This document shows positions 45,076 through 58,069 of a stretch of 64,000 nucleotides of DNA, one piece after another. The notes under the pieces are model-generated. The model had not been told where the DNA came from. It did not search any database and saw only the letters and a program-made list of their open reading frames with translations. Position 1 is the first letter of the stretch; every line of letters begins with the position of its first letter. The position numbers were made by a program, and so were the translations under genes. Source of the DNA: Prunella strophiata (lineage: Eukaryota; Chordata; Aves; Passeriformes; Prunellidae); NCBI GenBank assembly GCA_036583965.1, contig JAZBQD010000019.1, positions 2,781,006 through 2,845,005 on the forward strand, read 5' to 3'.

Positions 45076-45257
45076 AGAAAAAAAACCAACCAACCAAAAA
45101 ACAAAAAAAACCCCAAAAACAAAAAAACCACAAACAACCCCCCCCCAAAAAAAAAACAAAAACAAAAACCCCAAACCAAATCAAAAAAAAAAAAAAACAA
45201 CCAAAACCAACCAAAACCCAAACCAAAACAAGACAAAAAACCCTCCAAAAAACCCCC
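45076..45257. repeat. A/C-rich low-complexity tract
   Basis: About 180 bp made almost only of A and C (AAACCAACC, AAAAACCCC, CAAAAAC), with no stable unit. Phe/Trp/Gly-rich frames on the minus strand are artefacts. Confidence 0.92.
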
Positions 45258-46724
45258 AAGAGGCATAAGAAGGGTTTTAGCCCAGAGAATTGATCTTTCC
45301 AAAGCTGGGCAAGGAAAGATTCTTGATGCTGCAGGATCTTAGACTTACTTGTGGATGATAAGATGCATTTTTTTGGTTTAATTCTGAATTTTGCTTTCAG
45401 CATGTGATGATTTTTTAAACCAAAAATATGCTAGAAACTGAGCTGTACTTTTGCTATCCTGCACAGGCTCTCCCCAAATCCTCTCTATAACATCACTCTG
45501 CAGCTCTCAGTAGTGCTGTTTTAGGCACAGAAACATTTGATGTGTGCAGGTGCTGACAAAAACAGTGGGAAAGTCACAGGCTGGGCTCCAAAAACTTGAA
45601 AGCTCTGTTTTACAGTGATCACAGTGACCTTGCATGGGTGAGAGAGAGGAGGTTTGAACCTCTTCAAAATATCCACTCCAACTGCAGCTTCCCAAAGAGG
45701 AAGATCTTCCCTGGGAGACTCCCACAGGGTGAAATACTCTCGCTGCAGCTGAGGGCAGAGGTTGTGTTTAAACAGGAGGATGAGGAGCAGGCTCACTCAG
45801 CCATCCCATGTGCATGAAAAGCAGCTTCAGACCTTCCTGCCTGATTTTTCAGCAGCTCACGGGGCCATGGAGTTGCTGGATGTGTTTTTGTGACTCCCCT
45901 CACCCTGAGCATGAGCCCTCTGCCCATTTGGCAGAGAGAACAAGTGACCAAGGCACCCGGTGGACCTTCAGGGTGAGCTTTGAGAGCAAAGCCCTTGGAC
46001 ACACACACACACAAAAGTGGTGCCTGCCAGCAAAAACCTTGGATTTTTTTTAGTATGGGAAGATACATCTCAGGATTGCCTCATTCCCACAGCCTCAGCA
46101 CAAACTCAGGGCAACACAGGGGAGTACTCAGTAAAGAATGGGCTTTGCATTTTTGACACCTCTCAAAGCTCATGTGAAGGATTCCCTGGGGAATGTACTC
46201 CTGGCTCCATCCATACTGACTGCACAGTCACTCCTGGCATTGCCACAGCTTGCTTTGTCCAAGTGTGGATATCTGTGGCTTTTGTGTCCCAAAGGGGACA
46301 GTCCTCCACTCCATAGCTGTGTTTTTTTTTCCCTGTGTGGATTATTTGCTTCACTCCTGAGGTGAAAACCAGTATGCATGCAAAACTGGCAAAATTGGTT
46401 TGGGGTACAGAATCAGTCAGGGAATGATAGGGTGGGAAAATGGCAGAAATAGGCGGAAAATCAGCCTGGCAAATATAAATGTAATTCTTAGGGCTAAGAA
46501 TCAGCAGGTGACAAGCAGGTGCAGCTTTTCTGGGATAAAAGGATGTGTCCCACTCCAAACAGCATAAAAAACTTGCCTGTGGCTGGCTCTCCATGGGCTG
46601 TGCCTCTCTCCCTTTCAGCCATCCATGTGGGAGTCTGACACCACGAAGGACAGTCCCAGGTGTCCCTGTGCCTCGTGTCACTGTCCTTGGCTGGCCAGCA
46701 GTCCCCTTTGTGGCCTGGCACAGG
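45258..46724. other. No gene seen
   Basis: Includes a short (AC)n run at 46000-46012. No assignable exon. Confidence 0.4.
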
Positions 46725-47075
46725 GGGCTGAGAGCCCGGCACGGCCGCGCAGCCGGAGCAGCAGGGCTCCCACCGCCCCGTCCCGGAACACTTTGTCCTT
46801 GGATGCCGCTCTCGGTGCGAGGACAAAGACCTACGAGCCAACATAAATCATCGTTTGAAGTCTGCAATGACAGCATGGAGAAACACTAATGGGATCATTT
46901 AATAAAATCCACATTGTTTCCTTCGGGAAGCTGTATAAACAGCGCTATCAGGAGCTGCCTCAGCCAGCCCTTGAAGGCCAGCAGTGCGTGCTGTTCGGAT
47001 CGCGCTCCTTGCACGCGGAGGGAGGCAGGGAGCTGGATCGAAGGGCTGATTAATCAAACGGTAGTTTGGCTCTGG
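46725..47075. promoter_or_regulatory. CpG-enriched segment with homeodomain-like AT motifs
   Basis: CpG-rich at 46730-46835 and 46990-47045. Between and after these lie AT motifs such as ATAAATCATC (46844-46853), ATTTAATAAAATCC and GATTAATCAAACGG (47048-47061). No repeat match. The mix resembles a developmental enhancer or a small promoter, by inference only. Confidence 0.3.
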
Positions 47076-47401
47076 TTTGGCCCACATGGAAGCTGGGATG
47101 CTGCACAAACACACCCTTCCCTTCGGCGGTGAGCTGGCCACCTCCTCAGGCCCAGCTGTAGGTGAGGGATGCACAGAGGAATGTGTGACGCCTCTTGTTT
47201 GCATTCACCCTCACATCCAGGGAGGACCCCGTGTCCCTCCGTGGCTGGTCCTGGCTGAGAATCCCCCTCTCTGCTCTTCCTGGGAAAAGCAGCTCTGTTC
47301 ATCTGTGCCAGCTTCGTCTCTTCCTGCCCACTGGTGTTTGGGGACTGCCACCCCCCTGTCCCTGCTTGACATGTTTGGAGTAAGGCTGGGTGTGGATTTG
47401 T

Positions 47402-47565
47402 TCATGGAATCACAGAATCCCAGAGTGGTTCAGGTTGGAAGGGATCTTAAAGCTCATCCAGTCCCACCCTCTGCCACAGGCAGGGGCACCTTCCACTGTC
47501 CCAGATTGCTCCAAGCCCATCCAGCCTGGCATTGAACATTTCCAGGGATGGGACAGCCACAACAC
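47402..47565 (-). mobile_element. CR1 fragment
   Basis: Minus-strand CR1 3' end: GAATCACAGAATCCCAGAGT through 'ggcaggggcaccttccactg' to TTCCAGGGATGGGACAGCC. Confidence 0.88.
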
Positions 47566-48389
47566 CCACATCCACAAATATTAATGAGTTTTGGCCTTGA
47601 GCCAGCACCTAAATCAATTCTTCCTTTATTAACCTGATCCTAAGATGCATTATGATCCAGGGGAATCAAGGAGTTCTCAATGCCTACCCTTGTATCTCAG
47701 TTCTTGGAGTCATGTGACTGAGAATTTCAATGTTTGTTTAAAAACATTTCTCAGGTAAGGTGTGAAGCCTGAGATCACTTTCAAGACTCAGAATTTTGCT
47801 ATCAAGACCAGAAAATTAGCTTTTAAAAACTGCTGTGGTTTGAGCAAGTGTCACAGTTTCAGGGAGTTTCAGGTGAGGAGTCCACAGCCCCATCAGTGCC
47901 AAGCCTTCCCTTCTTCTAAGAACACCTTTCCTCTCTTTTCCTCCTTTCCCAACTTAAAGAAGTAGCTGAGGAAGCTGGAGCCAGTGCTGCTGTTGCCATC
48001 ACTGCTTCTGGAATTTCCTTGGCAAGAATGGCTTTTCTCCCATTTCTGTCCCTGCTGACTTCATCCTTTCAGCCCCTCTCCTACTTCTGGAGGTCTTGGT
48101 GGACTCCATCCTCCAAAACCTCAACTGGCCTTTTAGGAAATCTAGCATTTCTTCCTGTGAGTCCTCAGTCAAAACCTTGTGGCACTGCACCTTCCAGTGA
48201 GACCTAAAACCTCAATTTATATCACTTCAACTTATTTCTGACTCCCATAATTAGTTTATCTTGCATTGATGACTGCCCATTCTGAATCATGGACCTGTTG
48301 CTGTGACATTCAGTGCATTAAGCTACACTCTGATTCCCAAGGAGTCTCCTGACTTTCCTTAATGTTTGGGTTTGGACTTTCTCCTGGTG
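47566..48389. other. No gene seen
   Basis: No assignable feature. Confidence 0.4.
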
Positions 48390-48595
48390 CAGTTTTCATC
48401 AGATTTGGACCAGAGGGTGCTGGACACTGGAACAGACTCCCCAGGGAATGGTCACAGCCCCAAGGCTGGTGGAATTCAAGGAGTGTTTGGACAAGGCTCT
48501 CAGACATGTGGTGGGATGTCCTGTGCAGGGCCATGAGTCAGACTCATGCTCCTTGTGAGTCCCTTCCAGCTCAGGATATTCTCAGATTTGTTGGA
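48390..48595 (+). mobile_element. CR1 fragment (diverged)
   Basis: Plus-strand CR1 3' region: 'actggaacagactccccagg', GAATTCAAGGAGTGTTTGGA, 'gagtcccttccagctcagga'. Confidence 0.75.
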
Positions 48596-49613
48596 GTCAG
48601 TCATGGATATGGACAGGACACCTCAGGGTGGATCCCTTTCTCTGCTCTCTGGTATTCTGCTGTTTCCTGGCTATCTCCAAGAAAATTGCTCTGCACTAAT
48701 CTTTTTTTATCAATTGCAGCAGCTTGCTGGGTTTTCTTCTAAATCTTCCAGATGTCTTTGATCAGCCATGCAAAACACTTTTTATTTTCTCCTGAACTTT
48801 GCTTTTCTCTTGAATAAAAAGTGCAGCCACGCTTGCTTAAGAGGATTTTTTGAGACAGTACCACCTTCCTCTCTCTATCTTTTGGACCATGTTTTGCCTT
48901 TTAATTTCACCAAGGTGACACCTTGGTTGGACAGGGGGTCAGGTGATTTCTGCATTTGGATCCAGTGGGGCTGGGATTTCCAGCCCTAAGCTCCTTGGAC
49001 TCTGGTACCAAAAATGGATCATAACATCACACAGCAGCACAAAAAGAAAAAAAGAAAGCAATTCACTTCCTGGGTCCATCATTAAGCCCAGACACAAATC
49101 CAGGGGATTTAGACAATGCTGTCAGCAAGGTGGAGGTTGTTCCTGCCCTGCTCCACCTCCCCAGAGCTCTGGGAACAGCACATGGCAGAATAAGCTGATC
49201 TTTATGAGAATTTGCTGGTTGGTTTATTAACTGTTTGGCAGCCTTCATCTGCCTAAAATGACACTGTAACTTAGAAGAGCATAAAGGAAAACAGAAGAGA
49301 GAAAGAAAAATCTTTGTTGAATCTAATTAGTTGAATCTAATCAAGGGCTACAAACACAACCATGCTCGAATTATAACTGCGTCATTATTTCTTGACTGTA
49401 GGGCAGAGTTAAAGAAAGAATATCCTGAATGAACACACCCTGGACTGGTTTGGATTTCTTTCCCATTGCAATTTAATTCTGATTTTTTCTGACCCTAGCT
49501 CCTGGGGCTTGGGATGAGTCCAACATCTCCTGTAATGGTGTTACTCCACCTGCAGCTTCCACTTCAGCCTGGATCTCTGTTTAAGACTGCGTATTTTTCA
49601 AAATTGCAACAAA
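48596..49613. other. No gene seen
   Basis: No assignable feature. Confidence 0.4.
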
Positions 49614-49740
49614 ATTATGGAATCACAGAATGGTTTGGCTTGGAAGGGACCAAAGATTGTCTTGTTATAATCCCCCTACCACTGATCAAGGGTGCCACGG
49701 ACTTGATCAAGTTGCTCAGGGCCCCAGATTCCAAAGACTC
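49614..49740 (-). mobile_element. CR1 fragment
   Basis: Minus-strand CR1 3' end: ATGGAATCACAGAATGGTTT, 'gatcaagttgctcagggccc'. Confidence 0.82.
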
Positions 49741-50029
49741 CCTCCAGGACCAGACCCCACTTGTGGAAGAATGGGCACACCTGCTCCCTTCAGTGCCCTC
49801 TCTTTGCTTCATCCTTCTGCTCTCCTGCTGACTTGGATCCCACTGCACCATGCACATGCCCACTAAATCCCACTCTAAATCCCACTTTGTGCCTCTGCTC
49901 TGGATAAAAGTGGCAGCAGAAGGGTCAGTAGAGCTAAAACTCAGGTATTAGGATTAATTTAGGCCTGTGTCTAGGTTTGAGGACTGAATTAATCACACAG
50001 AGAATACACTGTGATCCACAAATATAGTT

Positions 50030-50275
50030 TCTGGATACACAGAAGAACCTTTCTCACAATGAGGAGAGTCAACTATCAGAATGAGTGACTCAAGTAGGTT
50101 GTGCAGTCTCTATTCTTGGAAGTTTTTAAGAATGACTGGATAAAAGTCTATGTTGAGGTCAGATTAGGGACCTCCTGATGCTCCTTTCAGCCAAGTGGAC
50201 TTGTTTTTATCGGATAATGGTTGGACTTGATGATCTTCAGGTATTTTCCAACCTGAAAGATTTTGTGGTTCCACA
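50030..50275 (+). mobile_element. Old CR1 fragment
   Basis: Diverged plus-strand CR1 3' region with ATGGTTGGACTTGATGATCT and 'ttccaacctgaaagattttg' near the terminus. Confidence 0.7.
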
Positions 50276-50785
50276 GTTTTCCAGACCTTGTGGCCCTGTG
50301 ACAGCTTCAGACCCTGTGACACCTTTCCAGATCCTGTGGCCCTGTGTTGATGTGCCCTGTGACACCTTCAGCTTGGTCCCTAGATGTGGTGGAGTCCAGC
50401 ACAGCAAGTAAACATGAACTTCATCTTGTGCTCAGCTGGGAATTTCCCTGGGCATCTGGGCCTGGGGATCAGGGCTCCCACCCAATGGTGGCCATCCCCT
50501 CACTCCTCCTTCACAGCTGTCTCAGGCTGGGACAGGCCTGAAGGGGAGAACAGACAGAATCCAAGGGGTCTCCACATCCCAGGGCTGAAGGTAGTCCTTA
50601 AGATGTGTTGGCATGGCATGGAAAACATGGATGGGATGAGCACAGCCTCAAAAATCAAGCCAGCATAGCATCCATGGCATCTCTCTGGTGGGATTTGGTA
50701 CAACTGCACCAGGGAAAGAAACAAGGCCTGGCAGAATTCTTATCCTCTTGGGCCAGATCTTTTTGGGTTTTGAAGCAAAAAAAAC

Positions 50786-50878
50786 TGGTTTGAGTTGGAC
50801 AGGACCTTAAGACTATCCTGTTCCAACCCTCTACCATCGGCAAGGACACCTTCCACTGGACCAGGTTGCTCCAAGGAA
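50786..50878 (-). mobile_element. CR1 fragment (short)
   Basis: Minus-strand CR1 3' end: CTGGTTTGAGTTGGACAGGA, 'ggacaccttccactggacca'. Confidence 0.78.
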
Positions 50879-51239
50879 TGTTTGATGGGAATCCATGACA
50901 TTATGCTTAAAGGTTGTCTTCCCTCCCTCAGCAGCAGCATGGCCCTGGACCACTCAAACCTCCAGGGAATGCTCCCACATTGCTGAAAGTGCCAAAGATC
51001 AGCACGAGCAGCAAAAAGAGCCAAAAACCCTTCAATCAGAGAGGACCCTGCTGATAAGAACAGACCCTGTCTGGGGCTGGGGTGCACTGGAGGAGGGCGT
51101 AGAGTATCATGGGCTGAAGAGCAGTGCTCTGCCTTTTGTGAGCAAAGCACACATCAGGCTTGCAGGAAGACATGCAAAGTTATCCATCTGCTCCACACAG
51201 CTCCAGGAAGACCTCAGCTGGATATTGAATCCAGCTTTT

Positions 51240-51625
51240 GGCACCACACTTGAGAAAAGATGCAGAGTCCTTGGAGAGGATCCAGAGGGGAAGAACAAAG
51301 GGGAGCAGAGCTCTAGAATACATGACCTGTGAGGAGACACTGAGAAATTTGGGGTTGTTTAGTCTAGAGAGGAGAAAACTGAGGGAAAATATGATAACAG
51401 ACTTCAAGTATTTTGGATTTCCCCACTGAATGGGAGATAGGAAGCAGTTTCCCTGTCTGCTGGGGCCAGGAGATAAAGTGATTAGACTAAGGGCAAGGGT
51501 GACCAAGGTCAGACTTTGGGAAACATTTTCCAAGGGCGAGAACCAGGATTCCTGGTGTGGGAGGAGGTGGAAACTCCATCACTGGAGGTTTTCAAGAACA
51601 AGTTATTTAGCCATGTGTCTGGACA
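51240..51625 (+). mobile_element. Old CR1 fragment
   Basis: Diverged plus-strand CR1: 'aggatccagaggggaagaac', 'tttagtctagagaggagaaa', 'ggtggaaactccatcactgg', AGGTTTTCAAGAACAAG. The conserved terminus is absent. Confidence 0.7.
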
Positions 51626-51660
51626 GACTGGTGGATGAGAAGACCTGCAGGGACTGGACC

Positions 51661-54600
51661 TCTTGAAGTCTCTCTGACCAACCCTGTCCCACGTGAATTC
51701 CCTCTTGCTTTGTCCATGGGAACTTCTAAAAGTGCTGGGAAATCATCTTATCCTCTGGAAATCACATCAACAGCTTCTTCCACTTCTCACAGAAGTGCTG
51801 CCCCAGCAGCTCTGACAAAGGAGTGAGGACAGGGCTTCCCAAAGCACCAGTCCTTGGGCCACCTGAAGTCAACATCTCCAGGCAGGAATGCTGAGGCTTG
51901 CAGGGAAGCTGGATGCTGCTGCTGCAGAGACGGGTGTTGGAGGAAAACAGTCGTGTCAGGGGCGGGAGGTGCTGTGGGTGGTTTCATTGTAGTTGTTTTT
52001 GTAATTTATGGCTGGTGAGCCTGGAGTCTGGGAGGAGTGTTCCTTTTTATGCTCTTTTGAATAAATCCAAATAAATAAATTCAGGGAGAATCTCTTAGGC
52101 AACCAGGGCCCGGCCAGCATATAGCTGTTAAGATTAATATCTGCCTCTTGGACTGCGCCAGAGGACCAGAGAGGGAGCTGGCAGGGATCTCAAAGCACTC
52201 TGTAGAATGTGTTGGAAATTCTGGCGAGTTATATGGTGCTCCGGTGGGAACTGAGGCATTGGGCAAAACCGGTCCCAGTGGAGGGTGAAATATGGGACAT
52301 TCCAGCCCAGAGTGTTTTCCTTGAGCTAAAGCTTTGAGCATTTTTAAAAGCAGAGGACATCCCAGCTGGGAAAGTCACACTGCTTTGCTCAGCCCTTGAA
52401 ATGCCACCATTACGTGGGGTGGGGGGGAACATCATCCCCCTCTGTCCCTTTGGATGTGCTGGGAAGGGGAGGGAGAGATAAACCGGGCGGTCCCAGGCTC
52501 ACTGCATCCCCACCATGGTTTTAGCAGATGGAGGAGGACACCAAGGGTTGAGCAGAACAGCCAAAAGACCAAATTCTTTTGGAGGGGAACAGGGTGCCGC
52601 CAGTAAAATGTCACCGCCCAGCTGAAGCAGTGACAGAATAATGGATAAGGGTGAGCCCCGAGGAAATTTTGGATCCTGAACGCTCTCAGACGCTGTGTTC
52701 AATGATTTTATGACACGGGTGTTCAGGGGAGTTTCTCCCGGAAACATTTGTTTTATAAATGGCTCATTTTCTAATTACATTCTGCAGGGCTGAGCAGCAA
52801 CAAGAAAAAGGAAGGGGAAAAAAAAAAAATAAAATAAAGGGAGGGCCACGAGTCCTGCCAAAGCTGACTTGACGCACGCTTGCTGCAGCTTCCACTTTGA
52901 TGTGAATGAGAAACATCCCCCAAACACAAGTGATAGCTCTGGAGGGGGATCTCCCACACAGGGAACCCTGCACCTGTGGGACCAGGAGCAGTGGGGTGGC
53001 CGAGATGGCTTTAGCAGGGAGTGCCCATGGTAGGGGGCCCTCGCTGCGGGCGGTCACGGCCGCTCTCCACAGGCTTCCCAGAGAGCCTGGTTCCCTCCCA
53101 CACAAACCATCTCTGTGGTGTCCTGCTCTTGATTGAAGAGGGCATTTGCAAATGAATCCCATCGTGGGGCGGTGAAGGAAGAGTTAACCACTTCCTTCCA
53201 AAGAAACCAAGGAAAAGGCCACTGTTTCCTGACACGGGGCAAGCTGAGCCGAGCTGAGCAGCAGGGGATGGCGGGGAGACCCTCACCCGTCCCCTTCAAA
53301 GGAGCAGGGAGAGGTTAGAGCTGTGCTGGCCCCAACCACCTCCTTCCAGCCCTTAACAGAGGAGTTTTTGGCTCGGTGCTGTGAGCCCAGGTATCCCGCA
53401 AAGCCGGGAAAAAGCAGCTTTAAAGGATGGGGGAAAGAAGGGAGGTGAAGGATGCGACCCGTCTTCCCACTGGAAGGGAATCTGGTGGCCACATGTATCC
53501 GCGTCCTCCGGCTTGATGATGATGATGAAAGATGTCATGCTAGGAAACTCTGGAGATCAGAGGCACGCGGACCACATACCGGCATTTCAACACGAGAACA
53601 CAGCTCCCAGCGCCTGCCCAACCTCGGAATTTGCACCTTGTAACACTAGGAATGGACATCTGTAGACGAAAGGAAACCCCTGGTGTACACACGGGTTTTA
53701 TGGAGCAAAGGGGGGGCTCTTTCATCCCTCCAGTGCTGCCCTGCTGCCAGCTCTTCCCTGGTGGATGGGAAATCCAAGTTCTAGCAGCGCTGGTGTGTGT
53801 GTTTGTGTGTGTGCCTACGTGCATGGGTGCACGCGCGTGTTATTCTGGGATTAGGAATCTTTTCCAGGCTCAACAACAAAGGGTGGCACATGGCAGCTAT
53901 TGTCCTCGCTCAGCCAGGGTGAAGTCGGGGGAGGTCACAGATGTCCTGACCATATTTAGCTCTCAGAACAGGATTCGTTTAGTTTAGCTGAATTTTTTTC
54001 TTCTTCTTTTCTTCTTCTTCTTTTTTTTTTTTTCTTTTCTCTCTAAGGAAGAAATTGCTGGCTGGCTGACAGGGAATGCAAGTCACAAGTTTCAGGACCA
54101 GTAAAGTTGTTGCTCATCCTGGAGAAAGTCTCAAGAAATGGCTGCTTCTCAGGGGAAGGGCAAGATCCTGGTGCTCACCAGAGCAGTCTGGTTCACCTCT
54201 GATAATGAGGGAGCTGTTTCACACAAAACCAGGGATTTTGGCTGGGCCCTTTCTGAGCAAGCACTGCCATCTTCTCCTGACCCTCCCTTCATGTGGGGGG
54301 ACAGCATTCCCCAGAGCAATTCCTTCCACCAACTGTTTGCAAGCCTGCCCCCTTAATGAAAATATGAGGGAGGAAAAAATAATCCCCAACCCAGTGACCC
54401 TCCTTCTCCTTGCCAGATGAGCTGTTCCTCAGAAACACCTGTCTGGTAAATTAGAGTGGGAATTGTAAACGCCAAGCACAGCATATTTTCCTTCGCCACC
54501 AATATATTGAAGTTGCATATGGTGCCCTGGGGGAAAGGGGATTGTTTCAAGTCAGATTTTCAAATCGTGAGCAAATCCTTGGGAGAGAGATTCGCTGATT

Positions 54601-54677
54601 TACAGTGGAGCTTGAGAACATATCACCATCCCATGCTTCCAGTGAGGAAAATACAGAGCAGGAGCTGGGGGTATTCA
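51661..54677. other. No gene seen; low-repeat segment
   Basis: Three kilobases with few repeats: an A-rich run at 52820-52835, a GT-rich run at 53791-53845 and a TTCTTC-type tract at 53997-54042. ATTTGCAAAT (53144-53153) and GTTAACCAC (53183-53191) lie together in a stretch that could be regulatory. No exon recognised. Confidence 0.4.
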
Positions 54678-54749
54678 CCAGGACCAGGACCAGGACCAGG
54701 ACCAGGACCAGGACCAGGACCAGGACCAGGACCAGGACCAGGACCAGGA
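54678..54749. repeat. (CCAGGA)12 microsatellite
   Basis: Twelve perfect hexamers (72 bp). The frame repeats (Arg-Thr, Gly-Pro, Leu-Val) are artefacts. Confidence 0.96.
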
Positions 54750-55555
54750 TCACCTTTCTGGCCAGGTCAGTGCAGAGGAGGACAGTACCAAACAAACAGA
54801 GGCTGGAATTAGAACTGGGGTGATTTCCAACTCAAACACATGTGAATTTTAATCATTATGAATTCAAAACCAGGAGGGGTCCCCTCTGCATTCAGATGTT
54901 CAGGTTTAAGGCCAGGGAATGGATTCAGCCACATGCAAATTGCCAGCCCTGGTGGGAAGGGAAGTACCAGAGAAACCAAGGGGTGGTTTAATGTCCCCCT
55001 TTTTGTCCCCTTTTTTGTGTCCCCATAAGTGATGAGTCTGACCAACCCCACCATCCCAGAGATGGGAATTTCCATCCAGCAGCCACACAGGAACCCTTCA
55101 CATTAAGGCAAAGTGACTGAGGCTTTTGGATCATTCCTGAATAATTGTTAATGCAAATAAAAAGCATTTAGGTAAGTGTTTTGTCGTTGGGTCCCTTCCT
55201 GGCTGGAGTAAGTGATTGTTCCAGATTTATGCACTACATGTTGTTTTTCTTGGCACTTTGTGCAGTGCCGTGGTCTCCAAAGGCTTGCAATTTTAGGGAT
55301 ACTTTTTTGATATTTAAAGAGAACCTTTTGGCTGAATTCCACACACTGCCTACAGTCACAGATGCTAAAACTTCTTTCCAGTGACTGCCACTAATCAGGC
55401 AACACCTTTGTGCTTAACATCTTGCCCTGGAGTTGACCCAGGGACCAATGGATCCCCATTCCTGCACGTTGAGGTTGTGGCATCCCCAAAAAATGGTGTG
55501 TGGATAAGTCCAGTAAAGCTGGAGCAGCTGGAAAGCCACTGCCTCTAACAGGTAC

Positions 55556-55960
55556 TGGCTGCAAGAATTCAATAAAAAATAATAATTACTAAATTTAAAA
55601 AATTATTATAGGTTATTCAGTGAAAAAAGAGTAAATACCTATATATGTATTTTTATATATATAAAATTATTAATTTCTTTCTGACTGTGGGAGATTGGCA
55701 GGGTTCAGTGGAAGGTAATAATTGAAAAGCAACATGGAAATGTAGAATCATAGAATCATCTAAGTTGGAAGAGCCCTCCAAGGTTGTTAAGTCCAACAAT
55801 TAACCCAGCATGGCCAAGCCCACCACTAAACCACATCCCTAAGTAATAATATAATAATAATAATGCAATAACACAACAGAATCTATTGAAAAGTATTATA
55901 ATAATGCATAATAATAATATAGAATAATAGGTACAGTATCATAAAGGTAGAGAGGAAGCA
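55556..55960. other. AT-rich segment with (ATA)n-like runs and a CR1 piece
   Basis: AT-rich DNA with AATAAT and TATATA runs on both sides of a CR1 fragment (55743-55845). No gene. Confidence 0.7.
55743..55845 (-). mobile_element. CR1 fragment (short)
   Basis: Minus-strand CR1 3' end: AGAATCATAGAATCATCTAA, 'ccaagcccaccactaaacca'. Confidence 0.82.
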
Positions 55961-56744
55961 TGAGAAGGACAGGTATTTTCAGTATTACCAAAATGGTGCA
56001 GCAGATTATTTTTTAGATTTGAGTTTGTTAAAAGGACGTTGTAAGTCAAGTTCAGGCATTTATATCCCTGCCAAAACCTCCAAGGGGAAGGAGCAAACAT
56101 GGATGCTGTTCCCATCTATCCCAGCTCCCAGAGCCAGGCCACGCTGCTCCATCCACTCATTACCAACCCTGCTAATTTTATTCCTGATTATTTATGTTTT
56201 TTCATGAGCAGCCATTAAATGTTCATTTGTTAAAGGCTTAACACATTCCATTACACCACAAAATTTATATTTGTAACAAAACGATGTCTCAGAGTGATTC
56301 AGAATTAAATTAATGTGACATGGACTATTTATCAATATGGCAGCTGGGCTGCCCGGGAATGAGGGATGATTTAGTGGCCTGGATGTGTGCAAACCTATGG
56401 GCTCTGCCCTGGTATTTCTCTCATACTGCAGAGAAACTGATAAAATAATCCTCCAAAGTACCTCGACATATGGTTTAGATCATCAAAGAGAAAAATACTT
56501 GTAAAAGCACAAAGAAGGAAACCAATAAACATGTACATCTTACCAGTTAACTCCCTCTGTAGGAAATGTAAACCATGAAGGATGGTGGGGTTTGAGTCAA
56601 ATTCTGTCATTTGTGTATTTTTTTAATTACAGTAACATGCTGGCTTAAATTACAGCGTGTCCATGCAGACAATGGCAGTGCAGGGAGGGGCAGGAGCTGG
56701 TGCAGATCAGCAGCTGATTTACACCAGCAAATGACTATTCCAAA

Positions 56745-56804
56745 CCTGGAATAGAATGGTTTGGGTTGGGAGGCACTTCTAGAGGTCATCTGGTCCAAAC
56801 CTGT
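56745..56804 (-). mobile_element. CR1 3' tail fragment
   Basis: About 60 bp: AATAGAATGGTTTGGGTTGG, 'aggtcatctggtccaaacc'. Confidence 0.7.
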
Positions 56805-58069
56805 GTGGGTTTGTCACTCTCCCAGGCCTCACTGGGTTGTTTTTACTAAAAGAAGAAATTCATGCCACAGTGCTAAATTTTGCAGTCTTTTTATATTTTT
56901 AAATAAGCATGGTTTCCCTGTAAGATTTGATGTTTCTTTTTAGAGGGGAGCAAGGCTAAATTCAACCTGTGTAGTGGCAGATTCACATCAACACTTGTCA
57001 TGCATTTTATCAGCTTCCTATTTTTTTTAAAGAAATTGGAAATCTTCATATTCTTGTGATTTGCTCTACCATGTACCAGACTTTAGGTAGTGATATAGAC
57101 TAAGCATATTAAGATTATTTTTTAAAAATAGATCCATTTTGGCTACACAGCATTAAGTCAGCAACCTGTTTTCAAGTGCACTATGAAGTAAAAATAAAAC
57201 TCTGCTTGCATTTATTTTCATATTCCAGCACCAAATTAAAGCAGGAAATTAAGTGAAGCACATCAAGACACCTGAGGCACTACTACAGCACACTTGAATT
57301 AATAATATCCTGAATTTTCCAAAATAAACTGGATGATTGCCAAACATTGACCAAATTTCAAGTGTTAGACAATGTTCATAGTACAGATGAGTTCAGGAAC
57401 AGATAAATCTTTCTTCTGGTGGAATTCTCTTTATTTTCCCATATCTTTTTAGCCACATGGAAATTATTCTCACTTTTGAATTTCAATGTGTTGGAAGATT
57501 TTCTTTGCCATGATGTATTTCAAATACTTTTTGCTCTTTTGAAGGAGTATCCAGAATTCTTCATGGGTGCATCAGCCATTTCCCAATGATTATTCTCTGG
57601 ATTCTTTTATATTTTGTCATGTCAAACTTTTTGGTTATAGCAGTGCAGGAGTTATTTATGGCTTCCCTGAACACCCTCCATTTCCTAGAAGACAATGTCT
57701 GTCACCTGCAGCAAACAGAGAAATTTATGGAGCTCATCCCAAGCTCCATTTGTGATGATGTCACTCTCTCTAAATGGAATGACTCCTCCACCTATTGTCA
57801 ATATTTCAAGTGGGAAGTACCAAGCTCAACCTTAAATGGATTCCACTTGGATTTCTTTCTCATCGATCACATAGATAAGCTCCATCATTTTGCTGTCCCA
57901 CAGACTCAGTCTTCTGGAATAAAGAAATGGGATTTCTTCCAGCTTTGTTCTGCACGTGTCAGTCTGAGCTCAGCCAAGAAATTCCACATTTGTACCCCTC
58001 CATTTCACCCCAAACCCCAGGACAGATCCAGGATGTGAGCCCAGACCTCTCAGGGACCCCACCACAAGT
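56805..58069. other. No gene seen
   Basis: AT-leaning, repeat-poor DNA. A frame at 57586-58038 (150 codons) resembles no protein I know and runs toward CR1 sequence. Confidence 0.4.

Noticed and set aside
45063..45403. Phe/Trp/Gly-rich minus-strand frames resembling a membrane protein
   Set aside because: They are the complement of an A/C-only low-complexity tract.
57586..58038. A 150-codon plus-strand frame
   Set aside because: It has no recognisable domain, no splice or Kozak support, and ends at the edge of a CR1 element. Frames of this length arise by chance in 64 kb.
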